From Streptomyces sp. NBC_00490 (lineage in GTDB: Bacteria; Actinomycetota; Actinomycetes; Streptomycetales; Streptomycetaceae), in contig NZ_CP107869.1 in assembly GCF_036013645.1 (NCBI RefSeq), positions 6,696,001 through 6,760,000 on the forward strand: a stretch of DNA of 64,000 nt, in the 5' to 3' direction. Both the position numbers and the translations under genes were made by a program. The number at the start of each line of letters is the position of its first letter. Within the stretch, counting starts at the first letter, position 1. Positions 45,801 through 54,599 of the stretch are shown piece by piece. The notes below the pieces were generated by a model that had not been told where the DNA came from, made no database searches, and saw nothing but the letters and a program-made list of their open reading frames with translations.

Positions 45801-46039
45801 CCGAGGAACCGGTGCTCTCTGCCCTGACTGCCCCGGCTCCTCATCCTTCGGCCGACCGGGACCGCACACCCCGCGGCCGTTGTTGCTCCGGGCTGCGGTG
45901 CCGAGAGGGTTGAGGGTCCCTCTCAGGCGCCGCGGCCCGCGGGTGTTCTCAGGGCCCGTCCGGACCGGCCCGGTGCGCAGGACCGTACGGTCCCCGGCGC
46001 TTTTAGGCCATCCACATACCCCCAGGTACGCTCGCACAC
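45801..46039. other. Leader region of the PdtaS-type kinase gene
   Basis: No gene was recognised. The DNA is GC-rich with short inverted repeats (for example GCGCCGCGGCCCGCGG near 45927) and probably holds the kinase promoter. Confidence 0.3.
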
Positions 46040-47515
46040 GTGCCCTCCATGAACGAACTGGTCCGCCAGCACACCGCCCTCGACGACTCCGACCTCGAGT
46101 GGCTCCATCTGCTGGTGTCGGAGTGGCAGCTGCTCTCCGACCTCTCCTTCGCCGACCTCGTGCTGTGGGTGCCCACCCGGGACGGCGCCCGGTATGTGTC
46201 CGTGGCGCAGATGCGCCCCAACACCGGCCCCACCTCCTACCAGGACGACATGGTCGGCCACCTCGTCCCACGCGGCCGCCGCCCGCTCCTCGACGCCGCG
46301 CTCGACGAGGGCCGGATCGTGCGCGAGGGCGACCCGGAGTGGCGCGAAGAGGTCCCCGTACGGGTCGAGTCGATCCCCGTACGACGGGAGGGGCGCGTCC
46401 TCGGTGTCATCGCGCGCAACACCAACCTGCTCACCGTGCGCACCCCGAGCCGTCTCGAACTGACGTATCTGCAGAGCGCGTCGGACCTCGCGCAGATGAT
46501 CGCGGCCGGTTCCTTCCCGTTCGCGAACCAGCAGATGGACATGGACGCCGCCCCACGCGTCGGCGACGGCCTGATCCGCCTCGACGCCGACGGTGTCGTC
46601 CAGTACGCCTCCCCGAACGCGCTCTCCGCCTACCACCGTCTCGGCCTCGCCTCCGACCTGGTCGGCCACCACCTCGGCATGACCACCGCCGAACTCGCCC
46701 CCACCCGCGGCCCGGTGGACGAGGCACTCGCCAAGGTCGCCAGCGGCTGGGCGCCGCGCGAGTTCGAGATCGAGTCGGGTGACGGGGTCATCCAGTTCAG
46801 GGCGATCCCGCTGAAGCCCAAGGGCACCCGCATCGGTTCGCTGGTCCTGCTCCGTGACGTCACCGAACTGCGGCGCCGCGAGCGCGAGTTGATCACCAAG
46901 GACGCGACCATCCGGGAGATCCACCACCGGGTCAAGAACAACCTCCAGACGGTCGCCGCGCTGCTGCGCCTCCAGGCCCGCCGTATCGAGTCCGATCGCG
47001 GCCGCGAAGCCCTCGAAGAGGCGGTCCGCCGGGTCGGATCGATCGCGATCGTGCATGAGACGCTGTCTCAGAACCTGGACGAACGCGTGGAGTTCGACGA
47101 GATCGCCGACCGGGTCCTGGCGATGGTCGCGGAGATCTCGCCCGGCAAGGTCGCCGGCCGGCGCACCGGCCGCTTCGGCATCCTCGACGCCGAGGTCGCC
47201 ACCCCGCTGTCGATGGTGTTGACCGAGATCCTCCAGAACGCCCTGGAGCACGGCTTCCGTGAGGGCGAGACCGGCACGGTCGAGGTCTCGGCCGTCCGTG
47301 GCGGTACGACCAAGGAGGCTCGCCTCCTCGTCACGGTCCAGGACGACGGGGTCGGTCTGCCCGAGGGCTTCGACCCGCACACCGGCGGCAACCTCGGTCT
47401 TCAGATCGTGCGGACGCTGGTGGAGGGCGAGTTGGGCGGCACGTTCGACATGGTTCCGGTGCCGGAGGGCGGTACCCGGGTGATCCTGGACGTCCCGGTG
47501 AGCGCGAACAAGTAG
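46040..47515 (+). CDS. PdtaS-type sensor histidine kinase
   Basis: 491 residues, soluble. N-terminal GAF domain (WQLLSDLSFADLVLWVP), a PAS domain around residues 175-285, then a HisKA_2 segment with the phospho-acceptor in IREIHHRVKNNLQTVAALL, and an HATPase domain (LTEILQNALEHGF, DDGVGLPEGF, GGNLGLQIVRTLV). This layout matches PdtaS, which signals to the ANTAR-domain, RNA-binding antiterminator PdtaR. The regulator gene is not adjacent. GTG 46040; ATG 46049 is an alternative. Confidence 0.9.
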   Translation: MPSMNELVRQHTALDDSDLEWLHLLVSEWQLLSDLSFADLVLWVPTRDGARYVSVAQMRPNTGPTSYQDDMVGHLVPRGRRPLLDAALDEGRIVREGDPEWREEVPVRVESIPVRREGRVLGVIARNTNLLTVRTPSRLELTYLQSASDLAQMIAAGSFPFANQQMDMDAAPRVGDGLIRLDADGVVQYASPNALSAYHRLGLASDLVGHHLGMTTAELAPTRGPVDEALAKVASGWAPREFEIESGDGVIQFRAIPLKPKGTRIGSLVLLRDVTELRRRERELITKDATIREIHHRVKNNLQTVAALLRLQARRIESDRGREALEEAVRRVGSIAIVHETLSQNLDERVEFDEIADRVLAMVAEISPGKVAGRRTGRFGILDAEVATPLSMVLTEILQNALEHGFREGETGTVEVSAVRGGTTKEARLLVTVQDDGVGLPEGFDPHTGGNLGLQIVRTLVEGELGGTFDMVPVPEGGTRVILDVPVSANK

Positions 47516-47555
47516 GAGTGAAACGCGCTGTGTTCAGTAAACGGGCACAGCAAGA

Positions 47556-47583
47556 AGCCCCGGACCTGAAGTGGTCCGGGGCT
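47556..47583 (-). terminator. Hairpin between the kinase and wblE genes
   Basis: AGCCCCGGACC pairs with GGTCCGGGGCT around six bases. It lies between convergent genes and has no clear T-run, so a two-way GC hairpin terminator is likely. Confidence 0.65.
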
Positions 47584-47696
47584 CGAATGCTCGTTGCCAG
47601 CTTGTGCTGCGCATCGGGGGTACTGCGCGCTGCGGCTCGGGGGCGGGAGATGCGTACTCGCTGTACGCGCCGCCAAGCTCAGGCGGGGTGGGTGCG

Positions 47697-47954
47697 TCAG
47701 GCAGAAGCCTGACGGGCCCGGTTGCGGGCGGCGCGGCGCTTCATGGCGCGACGCTCGTCCTCGCTGAGACCACCCCAGACGCCGGAGTCCTGGCCGGACT
47801 CGAGCGCCCACTGCAGGCACTGCTCCATGACGGGGCAGCGGCGGCAGACGGCCTTGGCTTCCTCGATCTGCAGCAGCGCAGGACCGGTGTTGCCGATGGG
47901 GAAGAAGAGCTCGGGGTCTTCCTCGCGGCAAACGGCGTTGTGACGCCAGTCCAT
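47697..47954 (-). CDS. wblE: WhiB-family iron-sulfur regulator WblE (WhiB1 type)
   Basis: 85 residues. Four cysteines (CREED at position 9, then CRRCPVMEQC) bind a 4Fe-4S cluster. GVWGGLSEDERR is the WhiB turn, and a basic tail (KRRAARNRARQ) can bind DNA. The mycobacterial counterpart WhiB1 is essential, reacts with nitric oxide and works by binding the housekeeping sigma factor. Strong GGAGAGG ribosome site. A CRP-like palindrome lies 44-59 bases upstream, matching CRP control of M. tuberculosis whiB1. Confidence 0.94.
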   Translation of the reverse strand: MDWRHNAVCREEDPELFFPIGNTGPALLQIEEAKAVCRRCPVMEQCLQWALESGQDSGVWGGLSEDERRAMKRRAARNRARQASA

Positions 47955-47997
47955 GGCTGCTACCTCTCCTTGGTATTACATGCAAGTTGCTTGTGAA

Positions 47998-48013
47998 TGT
48001 GAACGCTTTCACG
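47998..48013. promoter_or_regulatory. CRP-like site upstream of wblE
   Basis: TGTGAACGCTTTCACG fits TGTGA-N6-TCACA with one mismatch. It lies within about 60 bases of the wblE start codon. Crp of Streptomyces is the likely binder. Confidence 0.65.
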
Positions 48014-48273
48014 AATCCCTCAACAAGTGAAGGGCCGAACGTCAGGTTTCCCCGGCGTGGTCCTGGGTTTTGATGAGGGGTTCCGGTGATCTGTGGAGCC
48101 GGTGTTGCGGGCTGTCCCGATCGCCACGTAGAGACTCGCAAACCTCAGCGGCGGATACAACCCCTTCCGGAAAGTTTTTTTTGATTCCTCGGTGTCGACT
48201 AGGTCACAGCCGTACTTCCATGGGGTGGATGCTGGCCTAAACGTTCGAGTGAAAGGACTTCAGCCCTTTCTGC
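48014..48273. other. Intergenic DNA upstream of wblE
   Basis: No open frame with coding character. A run of T (TTTTTTT at 48175-48181) is unusual for this genome. No repeat or RNA was recognised. Confidence 0.35.
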
Positions 48274-49242
48274 TCACACAATCACACGCAGTGCACGGCG
48301 TACGCCTGTGAACGTCACGCTCGTACGCAGCCCTAGGTGGTCGCCGTCCATCTGAAGGGGCAGGGGCACCTTGGAATGCAAGGTGAACTGGTCCAGGTCG
48401 TGCAGGGAGAACGCATGCTTGCCATGCGGGCCACGCTCGGGGGACGAAGTGAGCAACTGGGTGCCATACCGGGCAACAGCGGTCGTCGTCATTCGGCTGA
48501 GACCGAGTACGTCGAGGCCTTTATCGAACGAGGCCTTAGGCGACGCGTACATCGGGTGATTGCCCAGGAACGTCCACGGAGAAGTGTTCGAGACTATGGA
48601 CAGCACCAGATCGGTCACCGGATCGGCGTCCGGGCGCTCCACGGTGATCGTGCCGTGCCGGCGGTGGGCCTCGCCGAAGAACTGACGCATGGCCTGGCGG
48701 ACGTACAGCGCGTGCGTCGACTTCCTGCCGCGCTCGCGCTGCTGCTCGACCCGGCCCACCACGCCGGCGTCGAAACCGAGGCCCGCGTTGAAGGTGAACC
48801 AGCGCGCGGGCACCGCCTCGTCCTCCGTGCCGGGCGTGCCCGAGGTCAGGCCCAGGCCGACCGTGCGCTCGCTGCCGTCCCGCAGGGCGTCCAGGATCGC
48901 GCCGGTCGCCTCCACGGCGTCGTTGGGCAGGCCCAGGGCGCGGGCGAAGACGTTGGTGGAGCCGCCGGGGACCACGGCGAGACGGGGGAGCCGCTCCGGG
49001 TCGGGCCCGGCGTGCAGCAGACCGTTGACGACCTCGTTGACCGTCCCGTCGCCGCCGAGGGCGACCACCAGGTCGACGTCCCGGCTCTCCGCCGCCTGCC
49101 TGCCCAGATCGCGCGCGTGCCCTCGGTACTCGGTGGTGACCGCCTCGAGCTTCATCTCGCTCGCGAGCGCGTGGATCAGCACATCGCGCGTACGTGCGCT
49201 TGTGGTGGTAGCTGCCGGATTGACCACGAGAAGTGCACGCAT
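48274..49242 (-). CDS. Diacylglycerol-kinase-family lipid kinase
   Basis: 322 residues. The DAGK catalytic domain has LLVVNPAATT near the start, the nucleotide loop VVALGGDGTVNEVVNGLL and the VVPGGSTNVFARALG segment. C-terminal part VPLPLQMDGDHLG is typical of the family. Phosphorylates a lipid such as diacylglycerol, perhaps recycling lipids from cell-envelope synthesis. ATG 49242 (MRALLVVNPAATT); 23 codons of open frame upstream lack similarity and the ribosome site is weak. Confidence 0.88.
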   Translation of the reverse strand: MRALLVVNPAATTTSARTRDVLIHALASEMKLEAVTTEYRGHARDLGRQAAESRDVDLVVALGGDGTVNEVVNGLLHAGPDPERLPRLAVVPGGSTNVFARALGLPNDAVEATGAILDALRDGSERTVGLGLTSGTPGTEDEAVPARWFTFNAGLGFDAGVVGRVEQQRERGRKSTHALYVRQAMRQFFGEAHRRHGTITVERPDADPVTDLVLSIVSNTSPWTFLGNHPMYASPKASFDKGLDVLGLSRMTTTAVARYGTQLLTSSPERGPHGKHAFSLHDLDQFTLHSKVPLPLQMDGDHLGLRTSVTFTGVRRALRVIV

Positions 49243-49414
49243 GAGTTGCAGGGTACCTACTGGGTGGTACCCGGCACAGGCCGAGGTAGGGATCACGTAA
49301 GAGATGAGCACGTGAACCTCGCCACGGAGGCGGTGCCGGGCACGCGTCCGGAACCGCCGGAGAGACGCTCGGGCCCGCCATGGGGACGCGCTGGGTGGCC
49401 GATACCCTTCAGGG

Positions 49415-49864
49415 GTGACCAGTGAGCAGACGCCCGTCCCCGAGGAAACCGCCGGTCCGCGTCCGCGGCGGCTGATCTACGCCGCCGCGCTGGCCGCGCT
49501 GGAGGGGCTCGCCCTGGTGGTCGGAGGCGTGTGGATGCTCGTGGCGGGACTCACGGGCGACTCGGGCGACAGGCAGACCGGTGTCACCGGCGGTATCACG
49601 GTGATCGTCCTCGCCCTGCTGCCGCTGCTCGCCGCGCGGGGGCTGCTCGCCCGTCGCAGCTGGAGCCGGGGGCCCGCCGTCATCACCCAGATCCTGGCGC
49701 TGCCCGTGGCCTACAACCTGCTGCAGGCCGACAGTGTGGCGATCCCGGCGGGGATCGTGCTCGCGGTCGTCGCGGTCACCGCGCTCGTCCTGCTCGTCAA
49801 CGCGGAGACGACCCGGGCCCTCGGAATCCGCGGACCCGGCAACGCCGGCGGCGCGGAGAAGTAG
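49415..49864 (+). CDS. Small integral membrane protein
   Basis: 149 residues with four membrane helices (LALVVGGVWMLVAGLTG, TVIVLALLPLLAARGLL, AVITQILALPVAYNLL, IVLAVVAVTALVLLV). GTG 49415. Divergent from the lipid kinase. No family-specific motif recognised. Confidence 0.75.
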   Translation: MTSEQTPVPEETAGPRPRRLIYAAALAALEGLALVVGGVWMLVAGLTGDSGDRQTGVTGGITVIVLALLPLLAARGLLARRSWSRGPAVITQILALPVAYNLLQADSVAIPAGIVLAVVAVTALVLLVNAETTRALGIRGPGNAGGAEK

Positions 49865-49878
49865 GGCCCGGCCCTCGA

Positions 49879-50976
49879 CTACTCCTCCACCAGGAGCTTT
49901 TCCCGCAGCTGCGCCAGTGTCCGCGCCAGCAGCCGGGAGACATGCATCTGCGAGATGCCGACCTCCTGCGCGATCTGCGACTGCGTCATGTTGCCGAAGA
50001 AACGCAGCAGCAGGATCCGCTTCTCGCGCGGGGGCAGGTCCTCGAGGAGCGGCTTGAGCGACTCGCGGTACTCGACGCCCTCCAGCGCCTCGTCCTCCGC
50101 GCCCAGGGTGTCCGCCACCGCTGGGGACTCGTCATCGGTGTCCGGGACGTCCAGGGACAGCGTGGAGTACGCGTTGGCGGACTCCAGGCCCTCCAGGACC
50201 TCCTCCTCCGAGATGCCCAGCTTCTCGGCCAGCTCGTGGACCGTGGGGGAGCGACCGTGCAGCTGCGAGAGCTCCGCCGTCGCCGTGGTGAGCGAGAGGC
50301 GCAGTTCCTGCAGCCTGCGCGGGACGCGGACCGCCCAGCCCTTGTCCCGGAAGTGCCGCTTGATCTCGCCGACGACCGTCGGGGTCGCGTACGTCGAGAA
50401 CTCGACGCCGCGCTCCGGGTCGAAGCGGTCGACCGACTTGATCAGGCCGATGGTGGCGACCTGGGTCAGGTCGTCCAGCGGCTCGCCGCGGTTGCGGAAG
50501 CGGCGCGCGAGGTGCTCGACGAGCGGCAGGTGCATACGGACCAGCCGGTTGCGCAGGTCCGCGTACTCCGCGCTGCCGTCCTGCAGCTTGCGCAGCTCGA
50601 TGAAGAGTGCCCGCGCCCCGCTGCGGTCCTGAGGGTTGTGCTGCGTGGCCTGCCCGCTCTGCGCGCCCTGTTGATCGTCTCGCTGGTGCTCGCTCATCGT
50701 CCCGCCCGTCGCCCTTCCCCGAGCCCTCGTCTCTGCTCGGACAGGGGAGACCCCGATCCGTCCGTCCAGAGACACGCTCTGCACGGCACCTTCCTGATCC
50801 CGCTGCCCGTCGTCCAGGAAGCCGGCCCCCGGCGAGTCGTCCTCCGGATGCGGCCGGGCCTGTTCGGGGATGCCGTTGACACCGTCCCCCATGCGTCGGG
50901 ACCCGCCTGTGCCCTCGGCCGGCAGCTCCCGTGTGCCGCGCTCTTCGTCACGCACCGGCCCGTCCCCTGTCCTCAC
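49879..50976 (-). CDS. sigH: Stress/development RNA polymerase sigma factor SigH
   Basis: SigB/SigF-type sigma factor. GTG 50976 overlaps the ushX stop (GTGA) and gives 365 residues; ATG 50697 (MSEHQRDDQQ) gives a 272-residue form. S. coelicolor SigH is known in several sizes. Region 2 contains LDDLTQVATIGLIKSVDRFD and EFSTYATPTVVGEIKRHF, region 4 NMTQSQIAQEVGISQMHVSR. Controls osmotic stress and septation genes. The first 93 residues of the long form are low-complexity and acidic. Both starts look usable. Confidence 0.92.
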   Translation of the reverse strand: MRTGDGPVRDEERGTRELPAEGTGGSRRMGDGVNGIPEQARPHPEDDSPGAGFLDDGQRDQEGAVQSVSLDGRIGVSPVRAETRARGRATGGTMSEHQRDDQQGAQSGQATQHNPQDRSGARALFIELRKLQDGSAEYADLRNRLVRMHLPLVEHLARRFRNRGEPLDDLTQVATIGLIKSVDRFDPERGVEFSTYATPTVVGEIKRHFRDKGWAVRVPRRLQELRLSLTTATAELSQLHGRSPTVHELAEKLGISEEEVLEGLESANAYSTLSLDVPDTDDESPAVADTLGAEDEALEGVEYRESLKPLLEDLPPREKRILLLRFFGNMTQSQIAQEVGISQMHVSRLLARTLAQLREKLLVEE

Positions 50977-51386
50977 GCCGGCCCGGGTCCCGCGCCGCGC
51001 TGTTTGTAGAGGCTGATCGAAACGGTTTTGTCGTCGTCCACGGCTGAGGAGACCTTGCCCGCGAGAGCGGACAGGACGGTCCAGGCGAAGGTGTCACGCG
51101 CGGGGGCGTGACCGTCCGTGGTCGGCGCCGAGACGGTGACCTCGAGTGAGTCGTCGACGAGGCGGAAGACGCAACTGAGGACCGAGCCGGGCACGGCCTG
51201 CTGGAGCAGGATCGCGCACGCCTCGTCCACCGCGATGCGCAGGTCCTCGATCTCGTCGAGGGTGAAGTCCAAACGGGCCGCGAGGCCGGCAGTCGCCGTA
51301 CGCAGCACCGACAGGTAGGCACCCGCAGCCGGCAGCCGGACTTCCACGAAGTCCTGGGTCGCGGGCTCGCCTGCGATCTGGGACAC
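50973..51386 (-). CDS. ushX: SigH anti-sigma factor UshX/PrsH (RsbW-type kinase fold)
   Basis: 137 residues with a GHKL ATPase fold as in RsbW (IEDLRIAVDEACAILLQQ is the N-box region). Binds and inhibits SigH. GTG 51386 (MSQIAGEPATQDF) follows GGAGG by five bases and matches the known start; the TTG and GTG upstream overlap the ribosome site. The stop overlaps sigH (GTGA), so amounts of both proteins are linked. Confidence 0.9.
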   Translation of the reverse strand: MSQIAGEPATQDFVEVRLPAAGAYLSVLRTATAGLAARLDFTLDEIEDLRIAVDEACAILLQQAVPGSVLSCVFRLVDDSLEVTVSAPTTDGHAPARDTFAWTVLSALAGKVSSAVDDDKTVSISLYKQRGAGPGPA

Positions 51387-51645
51387 CCTCACCTCCAAGG
51401 TGGTACAAGCTTTTCGGGGCCGAGGGTCGCCCCCCGGGGTAACGCGAAGTGTGGTTCAGCGGTGACGCTATCGCGCTCTCAACTTTCCTGTCCCCAGGAC
51501 CCCAACCCCTCGGCGTCACTCACAGTAAAACTGTGGATACGCTCCGTGTCTAGGGGTCTGCGGCTCCAATTGGGAAGAACGCGCGCCGGGTTGACGTACC
51601 CAGACGTCAGACGGTCGAACCGTCGAAAACCGGAGCGGTCCGAGG
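51387..51645 (-). promoter_or_regulatory. Promoter region of the ushX-sigH operon
   Basis: No gene is seen. In S. coelicolor this region has several promoters, one repressed by BldD. On the minus strand TGTGAGTGACGCC near 51514-51526 could be part of such a site, but I could not assign individual promoters. Confidence 0.45.
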
Positions 51646-51906
51646 TCATACGAGAACGTGGTCCACGAAGCACCATCGCCAGCTCTCACCGGGTTCGAAT
51701 GTCCGCATGATCGGGTGTCCGGAATCCTTGTGGTGCTCGGTGGCATGTCTTCCCGGCGAGGAGTCGCAGCAGCCGACGTGGCCGCAGTCGAGGCACAGTC
51801 GCAGCTGCACCGGGTGCCGGCCCTCGCGCAGACACTCGACGCACGTGTCGCTCAGCGGGGCGGGTTCCGGGTGCGGCAGCGCGTCGGCATGCGTGCACTG
51901 TTTCAT
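51646..51906 (-). CDS. UBP-type zinc-finger protein
   Basis: 86 residues. The ubiquitin-hydrolase-like zinc finger is complete: CTHADALPHP, CVECL, LCLDCGHVGCCDSS and the ATEHHKDSGHPIMRTFE histidine segment. In bacteria these small proteins are common in actinobacteria with unknown role. ATG 51906 (MKQCTHAD); more upstream codons overlap the antiporter promoter. Divergent from the Na+/H+ antiporter, 62 bases apart. Confidence 0.88.
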   Translation of the reverse strand: MKQCTHADALPHPEPAPLSDTCVECLREGRHPVQLRLCLDCGHVGCCDSSPGRHATEHHKDSGHPIMRTFEPGESWRWCFVDHVLV

Positions 51907-51968
51907 GATTGCCAGATTACGACGGCCGCGCGGAAGACCGTGCGGAAAAACGAGGGTGGGCGAAGACC

Positions 51969-53564
51969 ATGGACGTGATGCCACTGCTGCTGCTGGTGGC
52001 GGGAAGCGCCGCGGTCGCCGCGGCGGCCCGGCGCACCCCGGTGCCGGCGCCCCTGCTGCTGGTGGCCGTGGGGCTGGTGCTCTCGTACGTCCCGGGGGTC
52101 CCGGAGTACACCCTCGACCCGGACATCGTCCTGCCCCTCGTGCTGCCCCCGCTGCTGCACTCGGCGGCCACCGACAGCTCCTACCTCGACCTGCGCGCGC
52201 AACTGCGGCCCGTGGCGCTGCTGTCCGTGGGGTACGTGCTCTTCGCGACCATCGTCGTCGGCTGGGCCGCCTACCGGATCGTGCCCGGCCTGTCGCTGAC
52301 CGGGGCGCTCGTCCTGGGCGCGGTGGTGGCGCCGCCGGACGCGGTCGCGGCGACGGCGGTGGCGCGCCGGGTGGGGCTGCCGTCCCGGATCACCACGATC
52401 CTCCAGGGCGAGTCCCTGGTGAACGACGCCACCGCGATCACCGCCTACCGGGTCGCCCTCGCGGCCGCGGTCGGCGAGGGCGCGTCCTGGGCGGGCGGCA
52501 TCGGCGAGTTCCTGCTCGCGGCGGTCGGCGGCGTGGCGGTCGGTCTGATCCTGATGGTCCCGATCCACTGGCTGCGCACCCACCTCAAGGAACCGCTGCT
52601 CCAGAACACCCTCTCCCTGCTGATCCCCTTCGTCGCCTACGCCGCCGCCGAGCAGTTCCACGCCTCCGGAGTCCTCGCGGTCGTCGTCGTGGCCCTCTTC
52701 CTCGGACACCGCGCGTGGGAGGTCGACTTCGCCACGCGCCTCCAGGAGGACGCCGTGTGGAAGATGGTCGCCTTCGTCCTGGAGTCGTCGGTGTTCGCCC
52801 TCATCGGTCTGCAGCTCCGCGTCGTGGTGAAGGGGCTCGGGGAGTACGAGGGCGGCGACGCCGTCATGTACGCGGTGGCCGTCTTCGCGGTGGTCGTCGC
52901 GTCGCGGTTCGTCTGGGTGTACCCCGCGACGTTCCTGCCGCGCCTGCTCTCCGCGCGGATCAGGAAGCGTGAGGACAACCCCACCTGGAAGGCGCCGTTC
53001 GTCATCGCCTGGGCCGGCATGCGCGGTGTGGTCTCGCTGGCCATCGCCTTCTCGATCCCCGAGACCATGCACGGCGGCGAACCGTTCCCCGGCCGCAACC
53101 TCATCCTCTTCCTGACCTTCACCACCGTCATCGGCACCCTGGTCGTCCAGGGCGTCACCCTGCCCCCGCTGATCCGCCTGCTGAAGCTCCCCGGCCGCGA
53201 CGCCCAGGCCGAGACCCTGGCGGAGGCCAACGCCCAGGCACAGGCCTCCCGGGCCGCCGAACGCACCCTGGACGGCCTCCTCTCCGACGAACGCAACTCC
53301 CTCCCGCAACCCCTCGCCGACCGCCTCCGCTCGGTCCTGGAACGCCGCCGCAACGCCGTCTGGGAGCGCCTGGGCGCGGTGAACCCGGTGACCGGCGAGA
53401 CCGTCGACGACACCTACCGCCGGCTGTCCCGGGAGATGATCGGCGCCGAACGCGAGGTGTTCGTGAAACTGCGGGACGGGCGCTACATCGACGACGAGAT
53501 GCTGCGGACCCTGCTGCGCAGGCTGGACCTGGAGGAGGCGGCGGCGTACCGCGAGGCGACGTGA
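51969..53564 (+). CDS. Na+/H+ antiporter, CPA1 (NhaP) family
   Basis: 531 residues. About 12 membrane helices followed by a cytoplasmic tail of about 120 residues with coiled-coil character (ERTLDGLLSDERNS onward). GESLVNDATAITAYR carries the Asn-Asp ion-binding pair of CPA1 exchangers; WAGMRGVVSLAIA is the conserved Arg region. Exchanges sodium or potassium for protons. ATG 51969. Confidence 0.92.
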   Translation: MDVMPLLLLVAGSAAVAAAARRTPVPAPLLLVAVGLVLSYVPGVPEYTLDPDIVLPLVLPPLLHSAATDSSYLDLRAQLRPVALLSVGYVLFATIVVGWAAYRIVPGLSLTGALVLGAVVAPPDAVAATAVARRVGLPSRITTILQGESLVNDATAITAYRVALAAAVGEGASWAGGIGEFLLAAVGGVAVGLILMVPIHWLRTHLKEPLLQNTLSLLIPFVAYAAAEQFHASGVLAVVVVALFLGHRAWEVDFATRLQEDAVWKMVAFVLESSVFALIGLQLRVVVKGLGEYEGGDAVMYAVAVFAVVVASRFVWVYPATFLPRLLSARIRKREDNPTWKAPFVIAWAGMRGVVSLAIAFSIPETMHGGEPFPGRNLILFLTFTTVIGTLVVQGVTLPPLIRLLKLPGRDAQAETLAEANAQAQASRAAERTLDGLLSDERNSLPQPLADRLRSVLERRRNAVWERLGAVNPVTGETVDDTYRRLSREMIGAEREVFVKLRDGRYIDDEMLRTLLRRLDLEEAAAYREAT

Positions 53565-53651
53565 CGAGTGCGGGGCTGGGACACCGGGGACGACTTCGTC
53601 CAGGGCGCCAAGAAGGCGACGGGGCGCAAGTCCCGCAAGAAGCCCCGCCGG

Positions 53652-54554
53652 TCACCCGTCGTACGGCGCTCCGGTGATCACGGCGGTCACCCTGCTCCCC
53701 GGCTCGAACGCCCCCTCTTCCGCCAACGCCGCAAGTCCATACAGCAACTTGGCGACATACAGCCGCTCCACCCCCACCCCGTGCCGCCCCTCGAAGTCCT
53801 CCGCGAAGGCGTCGAGTTCGGGTGTCGTGCGTGCGTACCCCCCGAAGTGGAACCGGTCGTCCAGCGCCCACTCACCGCGGCGCCCCCCGAACGCCTCCCG
53901 CTGCAGACCCTCTATGCCGGCCGTCAGGAACCCGCCCTTGAGCACCGGTATCCCCAACGCCCGCTGACCCGCCCCCAGCCCGGCCGCCAGCCCCGCGAAG
54001 GTCCCGCCCGTCCCGCACGCCACCGCGACCACGTCGGCCCGCCCCCGCAGCTCCTCACCGAGCGCCCGGCAGCCCCGTACCGCGAGTGCGTTGCTCCCGC
54101 CCTCGGGCACGACGTACGCGTCCTCGGCCCCGGCCGCGCGCAGTACCGCCGCCAGAGCCGACGGCTCGTTCTTGCGGCGATAGGTCGATCTGTCGACGAA
54201 AGACAGCCGCATGCCGTCGGACACGCAGCGGGCCAGGGACGGGTTGAGGGGCCGGTCGGCCAGTTCGTCGCCGCGGACCACGCCGACCGTCGGCAGCCCC
54301 AGCAACCGCCCCGCGGCGGCCGTCGCGCGCAGGTGGTTGGAGTACGCGCCGCCGAAGGTGAGCAGGGTGCGGCCGGCCGCGGCCGTGAGGTTCGGGGCGA
54401 GCTTGCGCCACTTGTTGCCGACGAGGTCCGGGTGGATCAGGTCGTCGCGTTTCAGTGACAGGCGGACACCCCGGCGGGTGAAGCGGTCGTCCTCGATCTC
54501 CTGCAGCGGCGACGGGAGCCGGGGGCGCAGGTCGGCGAGGTCGGTGCTGGTCAC
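53652..54554 (-). CDS. PLP-dependent 1-aminocyclopropane-1-carboxylate deaminase/D-cysteine desulfhydrase
   Basis: 300 residues of the tryptophan-synthase-beta-like PLP family. The Schiff-base Lys is in DLVGNKWRKLAPN, with GGAYSNHLRATAAAG and the phosphate-binding CGTGGTFAGLAAGLG. Acts on a small amino acid such as ACC or D-cysteine; D-cysteine desulfhydrase is the more usual activity for members lacking plant-associated residues, but this cannot be settled here. GTG 54554. Confidence 0.88.
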   Translation of the reverse strand: MTSTDLADLRPRLPSPLQEIEDDRFTRRGVRLSLKRDDLIHPDLVGNKWRKLAPNLTAAAGRTLLTFGGAYSNHLRATAAAGRLLGLPTVGVVRGDELADRPLNPSLARCVSDGMRLSFVDRSTYRRKNEPSALAAVLRAAGAEDAYVVPEGGSNALAVRGCRALGEELRGRADVVAVACGTGGTFAGLAAGLGAGQRALGIPVLKGGFLTAGIEGLQREAFGGRRGEWALDDRFHFGGYARTTPELDAFAEDFEGRHGVGVERLYVAKLLYGLAALAEEGAFEPGSRVTAVITGAPYDG

Positions 54555-54599
54555 GCCCTCATTGTCGCCTGTGTGGCCGCCCCCGGACCAGCCGTGCCG

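Noticed and set aside
53568..53651. Short frame after the Na+/H+ antiporter (GTG 53568, WDTGDDFVQGAKKATGRKS).
   Set aside because: It continues as an antisense frame through the PLP enzyme gene with no stop at a natural end; possible but unsupported.
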